This document shows positions 38,284 through 49,919 of a DNA stretch of 64,000 nt, piece by piece. The stretch covers positions 1,426,001 to 1,490,000 of the forward strand of contig JAVLRN010000001.1 of NCBI GenBank assembly GCA_032821775.1, in the 5' to 3' direction. Position numbers and translations under genes: made by a program. Under the pieces are notes generated by a model. It was given only the letters and a program-made list of their open reading frames with translations, was not told the DNA's origin and ran no database searches. The stretch comes from Sanguinoderma infundibulare (lineage: Eukaryota > Basidiomycota > Agaricomycetes > Polyporales > Polyporaceae). The number at the start of each line of letters is the position of its first letter. Position 1 is the stretch's first letter.

Positions 38284-39323
38284 ATGGCCTTCGCTCCGAA
38301 GCCCGGCTGTCCCATGTGCAGCATCGTCTCCGCTGCCACATCCTCCGTCCCGGGCACGCCCAATTCGCCCTCAAGCGCCCCAAAACAACACGAGATCCTA
38401 TGGAGAGACGAAAACTTCACCATTTACCGCGAGACCGCATATCCGGTCTCGTCCAAGGGCCACATTGTTGTAGTATTCAAGTATGCATTCCCAATCACCG
38501 CCCTTACTCTCGCTCACTGTGCTCTTGTCACTCCTCATAGCCTCCACGTCCCGTCAATATATACCCTGGTACGTCCGCCCCCACTCGGCATCCTGCACTG
38601 CCCGTCGATCCCTTGCCTGTCATGCAAGAACTCTAACGCACTCTCGCGCAGTCCTCGAGCGACCTCCCCCTCCTCGTCACCCTCCGTGATATATCCCACC
38701 ACCTCCTCTTGTCTCTCCAGTCACCCTCCTCCCCGCTCTCATCCCCCTTATCCGCCCAGCCCCAGCAGCTCCTACACTCGCCCTCGCGTCTCAGCCGCAC
38801 GCGCGACACATTCCGCGTCGGGTTCATCATGCCCCCTTTCAGAGACATCAAGATCCCCGTCACGGATCACCTCCATGCCCACGCCTACATCCTCCCCGCG
38901 GACCTCATGGGCTGGTGGCGCAGAGTCGGCTACAGCTCCATGGCCTGGTACGACGTCGACGACCTCATTGCCGAGATTCGGTGAGTCCGTCTATTTTTGA
39001 CCCGCGTCCGTCCTCCGTTCTCAGCGCTCCGGCCCGGCCCGTCCGTCCTTTGCTACAGTGAGGAGACCTCAAACAATCGCGTGCGGTCTGGCGTGAACCC
39101 ACGGCCTATCGATTTCGTACCTGGCGCCGGCGCGCGGAAAGGCACCGCGGATGGAATCGAGACCACAGACGCCGCGCTCGGTGCCACTACGGACATCGAG
39201 CAGGGTGAAGGCAACCATGCAAGCCCCATGCTCCTCCCCCCATCACCAAGCACCATTCGGGGCTCTGGATCCGTACCCACCTCACCGACCTCAGACGCTT
39301 CTATACCCCATCTACAGGTCTGA
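38284..39323 (+). CDS. HIT-domain (histidine triad) hydrolase-like protein
   Basis: HIT proteins hydrolyse or transfer nucleotidyl groups from nucleoside phosphoramidates or dinucleotides. Four exons (38284-38480, 38541-38568, 38652-38980, 39059-39323) give 272 residues. The N-terminus has CPMCS (a possible zinc knuckle). Then come ILWRDENFTIYRE and KGHIVVVFNLHVPSIYTL, the HIT N-terminal strands. The catalytic triad motif H-x-H-x-H is visible in HLHAHAYILP, near residue 165. A Ser/Pro-rich insert separates these halves. After the triad come WWRRVGYSSMAWYDVDDLIA and a disordered Ser/Thr/Pro-rich tail. The insert and the WYDVDDLI block recall the HINT/aprataxin branch more than Fhit. The substrate is unknown. 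The second exon is only 28 nt but joins in frame. Confidence 0.8.
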
Positions 39324-39568
39324 TCTGATCTTTTGTTCATATATTGCTGCTAGTTATGTGCTCTCCGTAATAACGACGGACTTGGTGCTCCCTCACATCC
39401 TTTCTGCTTATGGGTACGCATCGGACGGGTTCCTGGATAGCATTGCGAGCTCAAGAGCATGTACATAGCAATTACAGCTAACATCGTAGGCTACATCGAG
39501 GAGTGGAGTGCTATTATATATCGCAACAATGTCCGAATAGATGGTATACACACATTCTCTTCGCTACA

Positions 39569-42500
39569 TTAAGCATCTGACGAGCGAGCCAAGGTCAGCA
39601 GGGTCAGGCGTCGACCAGCACGGTGCAACGTACAATACGAGGAGCCAGAGAGGAGGGTGGACAGCGCGGCTAGCTGCTCTTCGGTAAACTTCTTGGAATC
39701 TTCGTGCCAGGTATCTTGATGCGTCTTCCGGAAAGTGCTCGCGCATTTCCTCACAGTCGTCGAAATAGGAATCTGGCAATTTGCACACGGTCAGCAGCGA
39801 GAGAGGATGTGATCTTGCATGACCGTGCACGCACAGGGTCATAAGTATGCTCTGCGAGGACATTGGTGACCAGCTCGGGCATCCAACGCTCGATGGTATA
39901 CGGGTAGCTCTCGATGAGCGCGCAGACGCCAAGAATCGCGGCGTGCAGTTGTCGGATGGCGAGGTTGTACGCGGGCGATTTCCTGTCTTGGGGAAGCTTG
40001 ACGTTCTTGATGAGCCGAACAAAGCGATCCTTGAGCGCAAGGACACTTCTCCGCGGCGACAAGCGGAGGATGCCGGACAGCGTGCTGCATACGGTCGTCC
40101 AGTCAGAGCTAGCGCGGATGAAGCATAGCCGGGCGACTCACGTTGCGGCCATCTCGCGCACTTCGACGACCTCGTCATCCAGGCATCTGCAAATGACCTC
40201 AATCATCTCCACCAGCTTCATGTCGCCGATGAGGAACGACTGGCGGAAGTAGAACACTGGAAGCGACTCGCAGAAGTCAGCGGCTGGACGAGTGCGAATC
40301 AGGAAATCTCGAACCTTGTACGAGCGGGATGATCTTCAGTCGGACTTTCCACGACTGACAGCGGCGTTCTGTCAAGATCTGCAGTCCTGACGTCAAAGCT
40401 GGGCGACTCACCGGGAAAGTCTGGATGGCGGAGAAAAACTCGTCCAGCAGCGGATGGACGTACTGCCGAGGGATGATCACCCCACACATCCGCACCATGA
40501 GGAGCTTCGCGCGATACGCGAGCTCGTCGTTATCGTTCACTTCCGTGAACCGAACCAGCTCAGGCTATGGCGGCGGCGGAGTCAGTTGCAATCATTGGAG
40601 CATTGACGAAACACGTACCATGAGCGGCAGGATGTAATCGAACGTCGAAACGGCGTTGATGTCGTGGATCATCTGGAAAAGCCACTTGCAGACGAGAATG
40701 CCGACGCTGGACATAGGACTCGTTAGTGGTGTCAACACATTCGTGCTCGAAGGACGCCGCTCACCGATCGTATGTTGACTGGAACGCCCGGACGCCAGGT
40801 AACCTCTCGGAGCGCCAGATGGGGAACTGCTTGACAAGTTCCATGACTCGGTCTTCATGGAATGTCCCTCTGATGCCCACAATGTCGGCGCTGTCAGGAA
40901 GGGTCCTGCATTCCCGCACGAACGTTTCGGGTGTCAACAGGGAAGGATTCGGACGCCACTATTCCGCCGTAAGATTCCCATGCTTCACAAGGCCCGCAAG
41001 GTGTGCTCACCATGATCTTCCCGGTGAAGGCAAGGATCTCACTAATGTACGCCAAGACATCCTCGTGCTCGCACTTGAGCTCGGCCCAACACCTCTCCAG
41101 AGCACCGTCAACCCAGGACGTGAACTTCATTCCCAGCTGCTCGTAGAACGCGCGGAAGAAGCAGAGAACCTGGTTGATATCGAACGTGGACTCGCCGTTG
41201 AAGTCGACGGACTTGAATTCGTCCATGATCTGGTCCACGAGGGGCTGTAGGCGACGGGGATCCTTGTTATAGAAGATATGCTGCAGGGAACTGTCAGAGA
41301 AGAGAACCGGCAGTGACGTCGAGGACAGGGATCGAACCTCGAAGAAGGACGCCCAGACGGACAGCGTGTCATTGCTCTTCTGGTTGAAGATGTTCTTGGC
41401 ATGTGGCATGAACCACTTCCAGAACTCGACCTGCGAATCAGTAGGCCAGTGCTTCGACCCTAGTCCGAATCAGCCTCGGCGTTTTAGAAATGCTCCGCCA
41501 AGGGCGTACCAGTCAGAATGCCAGCGATGAACTCGGCAGCGGCACGCTGCTTGTTCTTGTCCTTGTTCGCCAGCAGCTCTTCTAGCGTCGGTCGCAAGGC
41601 CTCGAAAGGCTCGTCGCCGAGCAGCTGGACTGCGTGCACTGTGAGCGGAGACCTCAGGTGGGGAATGGAAGATATCCTCACAGATAGACTGCACGGAACA
41701 TAGGTTGTCCTGCATCACCACGTCGGTGTTGTTCTCCGCCGAATAGTGCGTCGAGAGATTCTTCCAGAACTCTGGATCCATCGCGACCGTTCTAATGGTC
41801 GAGACCACTTGCTCGCTACGCGCATCCCATGCCGGGATAGGCAGCTTTGTCGCATCTGGAGCCAAGAAGCGATCTATCGTCTTACCCCATACGAGCCATC
41901 CAGAACCTAGCTTGTCCCGAAGCAATCTGGAGACTCGCGTCAACATGGAGCACTTGAAGAGGCACAACACCACTTACGGTTCTTGACGAGCGCATTTAAT
42001 GTCCAAGGGCATCTTGAACTCTTCTAACGTGCGCTCGAAGAACTCTCGAGTCGGATCCTCTACAGGTACTTTCTTACGCAAAGGATTGTGGTTCTGCTCC
42101 AAAGCAAGATCCACCGGTCCTTCTGCAAGAGTACGTAGCTTGACGTAGCGAGAGATCTTCATGATACCTCGTTGGGCGTACTACAGTCACACATCGAGTC
42201 AGAACTAGTCAAGCTGTTAGCGCAATATTCGCTCACGTATCGCTATGGGCCGGTTGGTGAGCACACCTCTAAAATCGACAGAAGAAACGGTCCTTACCAT
42301 GCTGGCGTTGGAGTCATGACTCTTCTCAAACATGTACTCGATGTGGGCAGGCTTGAGTGGCACGTCTCGCCTAATGAGGGCGCGTAGGCAACGGACAGCA
42401 ACGATGGCGTATCTCCAGTGAGTGCGTTCGTCGTTGGCAATAGCCAAGATCGCATCCGTCTTGCAAGTTGTAAGTAGCGTTTTCGGCGTATCCGAACATA

Positions 42501-45500
42501 GATATCACTCACAGTCTCAGCGATTGCCTTGTCCGTGAGTGTTATCCGCTCCACACGTTGTTCTCTGCACATTGCCAGGATATCATCCGTGGAGGAATCA
42601 GCTTGTCCTACCAACGAACGCAGGTGGCGAACCGCATCCGCCAAATCTGCGCTCTCCACCTCGTAGACTACATGGTTGGGTTCCCCAAAATTACTAAGGC
42701 CTGAAACGAGAAATTAACCGGACAAGCATTTCTCCGAAGCTTCGTACATACCTGTCTCTGCCAGAGATGCGACGCAATCTTGGATTGAGGACTACGCCCA
42801 CAAGCGTCAAATTACACATAAGATCCGATGAAGCTGGCAAGTACCTTCTCGTTGTGCTGACACGCAAAGAGTTTCCGGACGAACTCCGTAGCTAGCGTGG
42901 GTTCTGCGGCCACATGAGCATTTAGTTCAAAACGATATCACTTCTCACTTGTACTTACCTCCAATCGCGTACTTTGCTGGACACGGGTGGCGTCAGTAGA
43001 CGATGGGCCACGCGGGTGTAGGCAGACGTACCAAGGGTCGAGAGGTTCAATGTCCACAAAGCACCCTTCATACGATCGTCTTCGGTTCCGGGCTCCAGCC
43101 CCTTGTACAGTGCCGGAAGACAGCGACTTCTCACGCCATCGAAACTCTGAAATCAAACAGTAAGCAACAAGCTGCATAAACGAATCGATTTGCATGAACG
43201 AACGTTGCAGAGACTCTCGAGGAGAGACTGGCTTGTCCTGCGTCGTGGTCAGCGCGCGAATTTGGTACCTCGTAAAAAGCATGGCCTACTCTCGGACTGC
43301 AGGCGGAGTTAGCCAGAGACTGAGCTGGAAAGACCGAGGGACTAACCGGTTGCGAAGCTCCACATCGACCATTGTGTGACGTCGTCGATCAAGCTGTCTT
43401 CCAAGGCGCCTCGTCGTCGCTCGATTGAGTTCCACCTGAGACGGGCTGCATGGTAGAGTCTAGGGACCAAACGCGTCAGCGGCATTCGTACGCGAGGAGA
43501 CATAGAACTCGCCTTGCTCGCCGAACGTAAAGCGCCCTTGGCCACTCCTTCTGTCCTGCATAATGACGGGCGATATTGACTTCGTTCTGGTACCGATCAG
43601 ACTGAACATAGTAGCTGTGCGGCGTTAGTTTCGGGATACATCTCAGGACTCTTAACTGGCATACCTGTCTCTGCTGTCACCGTACTCGAGAAGGTACGTT
43701 CGGATGGAACGGATCTGTAAACGTGTTGGCGTGTTTCAATTCGACTTGTGTGTGATGCTTGGAAACATACCAGTCCATGCACGGCATCTACCGTGTTCTC
43801 TTCGCCTTGCTGCTGCAGAGAAACAGAAGCCTTGTGCAAGAACTCCCCGAACTTGCGACGCAGCCCAGTGATATACTGATGTCGAGGATCGCTGGGGTCA
43901 GCAAGTGCGAAGCCGGAGTTGACTGGCTCAATGCAAGCAATCATCTCGGGGATCTCGAGCCTATAATGATAGTCAGACCAAGCGAAATCTAGATTTCATA
44001 ATACAACTCACAAGATATCACTTGTCTCAGTCGATAACTTCTGCTCTTCTAGGGACATCACTTCCTTCGCAAACGTTGGGATGCCGGAAAACGCATTGCG
44101 GACGAAGCTCAGGTGCCTGAACGCTCTGTTACTAAATGTGCATCATAATCAATCGCGTTGTCAGACCCACCTGCAAAAGTCGTTCCGCCATGTCTCATCG
44201 CGAACGATGCCTGCCAATGATGAGCACAATGTTAAGCAGAGTAGGTTTCAGTGACAAATACCAGGTGCCAGTAAGCTATGCAGAGTATCGAGGATGGGTT
44301 CGATGAACTCGCGGAAGATCTGCAACACGAAGTCGATCTCTTCCTCGCAGGGGACGTGCCACGTGAGCTGTCAGTTACAATCAGTATACACGTCGCAGAT
44401 GCAGATCGCCGGAAACATGCCTTCACGTCTTCCGCCTTGTACAATTTGCCCCAGTACTTGTGATGGTTGGACTTGAAGTCTATGGGCGAGTTGTCAGCCG
44501 ATACTTAGAATGTTGGAGTTGTGCCCGAACCTTGCGACTGCCATTCGTCAGGGTTGACGAATTTGTTCTCGAGAGGATACGTATGGCTAAGCGTCAACAG
44601 GGTGCTCGAGAGGAGCTTTCCGCTCGACGAGTATCCGCGTTTCGAGAACGTCTTCTCATGTAAAACCTTGAACAGCGAGATGAGCTGGTCGCGGTACTTC
44701 AATGTCTGTGACGATTGGTCAGCGAAGTGCGCTCTCCCAAACCCTAAATCTTCTCACCACACGGCCATCACTACACGTGCAAACCTGTCAGTATTCATAC
44801 AGGACTGGGTGATGTGCAGAACTCACTTGTACATGCAACCTCTGAGAATGGCAAGATCTGCAGAACATTGAGCCTAAAGCTTGGAGATGACAAACTCGGA
44901 AACTCACTCCAGTGCAAGGTAGCGTCGGACGGTAGCGGCGTAGAACCGCTGGACGTGATCCTCAACGAACTAGCGCCGTGCTCCAGTTCCGTCCTTATGC
45001 TGTAGTCACAGAACGGCAAGAAACGGTCCAACGTCTTCGCAGGGTTCGCGTTGGCGACGCACTCGACGAGCTGGTGGATTGCGCGCACGGCGTTCGACCG
45101 GACGTTCTGCGTCGCGTAGTCGAACACCAACTTGAGCACCATGTCGTACAGCGGCTCCGACAGGTGCACGCATATCTGGCTAAAAGCGCCCGAGACGGCA
45201 TCCACGAGTTGCACTGCGGCAAGGATCAGCAACAAAAGCCGAATGAATGGACCTGGACACTAACCTTCTGTGGCACCGCCCGCAGTTCCGTTGGGACCCT
45301 CCTCGGGGAGGTTCTCGAAGAGCAAAATCACGCGACGCAGGAACGCGGCAACCCAGTCCGCGAACATGCTCGCGCTGTCCCTCAAGATCGCATCTTCCTC
45401 TTCCTTCGTCAGCTTCTCTTCCGACCCTGCCTCTATACCATCCGGGAAGCGCTCATAATCAATCACGGGCGCGTCGCTTGGGGGAGTGGGTACGCGCTGC

Positions 45501-48031
45501 GTCCCATCGCAGAGAGGCGGGTGGGTTTTAGCAGCAAGTTCACCGAACTTGATGTACTGAGCAACCTCTGACACAAAGGAAGTAGTACAGAACTACAACA
45601 TGGCCATGAATTCGCTAGATCAACAAAACCAGCCGAGTTTAAACATACCGTCTTGGGAGGGTCGTTCTGCGCGGCATACGATCAGTGACGGTTACGACTC
45701 GAAGTGTACAGTTGACTCACGAGATCGATGCCAGGAAGAAGCAACTCCAAGATGGGAAGGAGATGCTTTGCCCCCGGATAGTACACCTCGCGACAGACCA
45801 ATGCAGGAGCAACGGCCCCAAGGGCCTTGATGACTGCAGTCGTACGGTGCGTCTAACGCACATTAGTACACAACTAGAGACTAAAAACTCATCACTCACC
45901 TCTATTAGAGCCTCGAGGGCGGGTTCCGCTCGCTCAAGGATTGGATGCAAGATGAGGTCGGGCTCCATGACACTCATCGACTTCATGCAGCTCTGAATGT
46001 TAGACACCGTGGTGGTGTCTTGAGAAAACGTCGCCAACAGAGTCACTGTCCTGAGGGACTTGACAAGCTCGCGACGGATCTCCTTCGTTAGACGACGGTG
46101 CTGAGAAGGAGCTGTGAGTCGACCTTCGACAATGTTTGGAATAACACGGCTTACTGGTGGCGTCTTGCAATCAGCCTGCTGCTCCTCGTACCATCCTACG
46201 CAAACACTTTGTCACAAATACAATAACGGGTCAACAGGAAACCTTACGTTTGTTGAAATCGTAGACGATGTACTTGATGAAGGCGCTGAGCTGTATGTAG
46301 AATATTTAGCAACTCGTATCCATATTGCTAGTGCTTGAGATAGAAATACGACGTACATCAGATGTCCAACTCCCAGAATTGGTGGGATGGAAGAAGCCCT
46401 CAGTTGATGCAATAAGCTTAGCAAGCGAGTCTAGTGCCCTGCACCCAGCGAGATACGTCTTGGCCTTCAGATGGCCACCCTTACCAAGAGGTGAAGAGAG
46501 GTAGTCTGCAAGTCCACCGTTCTGTTGCGGTAGAGGTGTGCTAGCACCGGACGCTAAAGGGGTGAAGAAAGGCGTCGGCACGTCCGATCCCGGACTCGAC
46601 AAGGCGTCGGGAGCCATGGAATAGACGATGATGCGAGCCAAGGATGCTGTGTTTGTGATAAGCTTACATACATATCCTCGGTCCAATCACACTTACGAAT
46701 CCGCCAATTTGGCTTTGGCAAGCGATTAATCTCGAAGGACGCTTGGCCGTCAGCATTGGGCCCTGTCGTCAAAGAGCCTTGGTCGGCGAGGGGAATTTCT
46801 GCGGAACGGATGCTGATAGGTCAACCTCATCGGAAACGGAGTGCAGGGGAGCATGAACGCACCCATCGAAGACATGCACTTGGCCATGATGAAAGCCCAA
46901 TCCGCATCTGAGAAGATTCCAACATCATTGAACAGCCCGGACCATTTCCACTTCGCTTCCAGGTCTTCGTTGGGCCAGTTTGGACGGTCTTCGCCCTCGG
47001 AGCGCGCGTCGTCTGGAATGTCCTGAATTCTCTGCGGATCACTTACGGAGGGATCGATGTGCATTTCCGCGAGACGGGCGAGGAATTGCAACATGCGGTC
47101 GTCGAACATGTAGGAATTAATTGACTCCCACAGTCGGAAGAGCATGGGGAGGTAGGTTTGTGGGTGGGAGAGCGGGAGGAAAGTCAACATGTAGTATTGT
47201 GACGCTAGAAGGCTCTGTTGCAGTGTTAACGGATATGAGATATATTGGCACTTGTACCGAACTCACATTCAAGCTGATACAACTCATGGATGGTAGGAAG
47301 GTGGACAGCATCTCGTCAATGGCGGCAGGATGAAAGAACCGGCGAACGTTCTCAGCAATGTAGCCCATATACCAAGAGGTCTGGCTGTATACCGCAACAC
47401 ACGAATAAGCAAATAGCGTATCCGCGAGGTTCATACCGCTACTCGCCTGATTTCATACTGGCGCCTAGTCAGGAACAAGTCCTTGCTAAGGATCCTGTAT
47501 ACCGGCTGCCAAGGAAGCCTCAGATCATCTAAAGAGAGCTTCTTCTTGGAGCGCGACAGAGCTTGCAATCCATCCGAGCAAGTCGCGACAATGTGGTTGG
47601 GCATCCCTGGGGTCGTGCACACATGGTAGTATATCTTGATGAGTGCGACACGTTTCTCCTTTGGGATGGGATACTTGAGCATGCACCAGCTTGGTGACGG
47701 ATTGTGAAATGTGAGTCGAAGAGGGCAGACGCAAGCCGGCAGAAAGCGCTCACTATGTTAACATGCTGTCCCACTGGAGCAATCCTGGGTCGTAATCCTT
47801 GGCTTCCACACACTGGGCGATACGCAACAAAACCAAGTCAAGCAACTCCTGCATCCTTGAGTTGGGCTCGACGGAGTAGGGTATTGACTCGGCGTAGTTC
47901 CTGAGTTTGACCATGTACCGGTCATCTGTCGCGTGCATGATGTCGTCAGGGATCGGCGGCGGGGAGGTGTTTCGCGGCGGTGGCGGACCAGTGTCCTGAA
48001 GGGTGAGGGTGGAGACGTCCGGTATGTTCAT
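39569..48031 (-). CDS. BLM10: Proteasome activator BLM10/PA200, copy 2
   Basis: A second full-length HEAT-repeat 20S proteasome cap, on the same strand as copy 1. It starts MNIPDVSTLTLQD at 48031 and ends with TAA at 39569-39571; it has more than 20 exons and an estimated nearly 2,000 residues. Matching blocks are YLPMLFRLWESINS near the N-terminus, HLSEPLYDMVLKLVFDYAT mid-protein, and LHAAILGVCALIESYPY with KFTEEQLAALSTLLSG at the C-terminus. Over a 71-residue mid-protein stretch about 60% of residues match copy 1 by eye, so the duplication is old. As in copy 1 the final intron (39577-39633) splits the last tyrosine codon, and splicing yields the docking end Ser-Tyr-Tyr-Ala. No frame break was seen, but not all exons were resolved. 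An upstream in-frame ATG exists; 48031 was chosen because it aligns with copy 1's start. Confidence 0.88.
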
Positions 48032-48438
48032 GGCGTGTATAGGAACGGATAGCGCAGTCGGGGGGTTCAGCGAGTAGTGATCGTGGCGAGGACCACACAG
48101 ATCCGCGGCAAGCTTTATAGCGAGCAAGCCAGTGCCACCAATGGCGCGCGCTCGCTGTGACGCACCCAACAATGGACCCATGGCAGTTGCCCTCTGCATT
48201 CACTCGCCGGAAAGCGCTGCTTCTCGCTTTTGTTTACGCTGGGGCCCACAAGTTAACCGGAAGAAGCGGTCATGAAACCTCTGTAAAGCGGCACTATGTG
48301 TACAATAAAGTGGGTTCCCCATGGGGCCTGGACGACGATCGCGAAGCGCTCTCATCTTGTCGCCGAGGACGCGGTATCAAGCACCTTGTCCTGCATCGTA
48401 GATCTCCATCGGAAGGCTATGTCGTCCACCATTGGCAA
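48032..48438. other. Intergenic, BLM10 copy 2 promoter
   Basis: A 407-nt head-to-tail spacer on the minus strand. A GGTGGCAC sequence (minus strand, near 48,130) only partly matches the yeast proteasome element and is not claimed as a site. Confidence 0.35.
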
Positions 48439-49548
48439 TCAGGACACTCCGACAGCGGCGGAGGACATGGCCTCCTGGAGTTCCTGTAGCGCCTTCCTTC
48501 GCACCAATTCCCAGATACCGTCCCGCTGTGTCCTCGCTCCTCCCAAACCCTCTCGGATCTCTTCCAGACGTTCCACATACTCCCGACCATCGTCCTGCAA
48601 TTCCCGCAAGTTGGATAACGACTTCTCTAGGGTGTCGCGTTGCATGTCCTCCCGCGAGAATTGGGTGTTGTCAAATATGGATTCCTGATTCGGGGAGAGG
48701 AACAGCTTGTGGACGACAGGCGTAAGATCCGGTGCTCTTGCAAGCCGGCTGTCCGCGTCGTCATCCTCGGCTTCCTCATCCTCGCGTTTAGGGACCAATG
48801 AGGCACCCCCTCCGACCTCATCGGGGTTCTCGCTCATGACTTGCCACAATCTCCCTAGCGCTCTCCGCAAGGCCGTCTCGCCTTCGATGAGCGTGTTCGT
48901 GGAGTCTTCGAGTTCGTCGAAAACGCGCGAACGGAATGAGTGAGTCGTCGCCTTGTCCAGCACGAAGGAGGTAAAGGACAGGTGCTGGGTGTTTGGGTGA
49001 GGATAGGGCGCCATGAGAGGCGGGGAGGGAGAGCGTAAATGGGGCAATGTCAAAGGCGCGTCCTGTTCTTCCTCCGACGGTAGAAGCTGTCGTATACGCT
49101 TCCTGGCGCGATCTTCCGCCTGAATCCGCAGTGAGCAGAGCGTTCTTAGCATTCCAAGGGTAGCAGACGCACCTCCCAGTCCTCCATCCAAGGACCCCAA
49201 GCCATCATCTTGCCTCTCCGCACCCACTTCGCCTCGTTGTATGCTTTTACACCCCAGTTCCCCCTGAATGCGGGTTGAGGAAGGTCTTCGTCGTGAGATT
49301 CGAATCCATATGAGGGGTAGTACCAAGCGTCGTTGTCGTTGGATGGGAGGCTCACGAGGCTAGCCCGATGCTGGTTAGTCAATCTATCGCGACGGAGGCG
49401 ACGTGTCGGCATACCTGGGATCCTCGTATTTGCCCTCGTCAAGATGAGTGAATGACCTCTTGATGCCGTTCACTGGCATAACGAGATGTTGGCCGCTGGT
49501 GGAAGGCCGTGAGTTCGGAGCGTCGTGCAGGAGGGCGTCGGAAGCCAT
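48439..49548 (-). CDS. RXT2-like protein, putative Rpd3L histone deacetylase subunit
   Basis: Three exons (49415-49548, 49173-49359, 48439-49119) give 333 residues starting MASDALLHDAPNSRP. The conserved-looking part straddles exons 2 and 3: RGNWGVKAYNEAKWVRRGKM followed by WMEDWEAEDRARKRIRQLLP. This resembles the RXT2 N-terminal signature (RGN..., KWVRRGK, basic Arg/Lys helix). Later segments are helical: FDELEDSTNTLIEGETALRR, an acidic Glu/Asp cluster, HKLFLSPNQES and a C-terminal coiled-coil-like region with ERLEEIREGLGGAR. In yeast Rxt2 is a subunit of the large Rpd3 complex. An RPD3 gene lies 9 kb away, which fits but does not prove it. The exon 1-2 acceptor was chosen as GCTAG at 49360-49364 because the upstream CAG breaks the frame. 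If it is not RXT2 it is an uncharacterised nuclear protein. Confidence 0.55.
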
Positions 49549-49919
49549 CGTGGCGCAGCCCCTTGGCGAAGATTCGATGGGGTAAGGACTGTGATAATGG
49601 CCGATGTCGACGGGACGCGAGGTGAGGAGTGCGGGGGAGGGAGGGACGAAGGCAAGTGCTTGTCCTTGTGGAGGATCGAAGGACGACACGGTCTGCAGCG
49701 TTCGGCGGATGCCGGGGCGCTGCCATTGGCGGACGGGGTTTTGGCTGTGGGTGCATCTGCGAGCTCTTCCTCTGCCTGCGGTCGACGCTCCTCGACGAGC
49801 TCGCGTTCTCCGCCTCTGTATATTCCCCACGGCCGGCCCTGTCCATACTTGCCCGCCTAGCAACCTGTTTATTACCTCGCTGCACGTACCCCCCTGTACC
49901 TGCGTCTCTAGACGCGTCT
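49549..49919. other. Divergent promoter region, RXT2-like / 1615-aa gene
   Basis: A 371-nt gap between divergent start codons. Open frames run through it on both strands, but no homology or splice structure supports them. Confidence 0.35.

Noticed and set aside
48127..48145. Possible proteasome-associated control element upstream of BLM10 copy 2
   Set aside because: GGTGGCAC matches only part of the yeast GGTGGCAAA element, copy 1 lacks it, and the regulator is not established in basidiomycetes.
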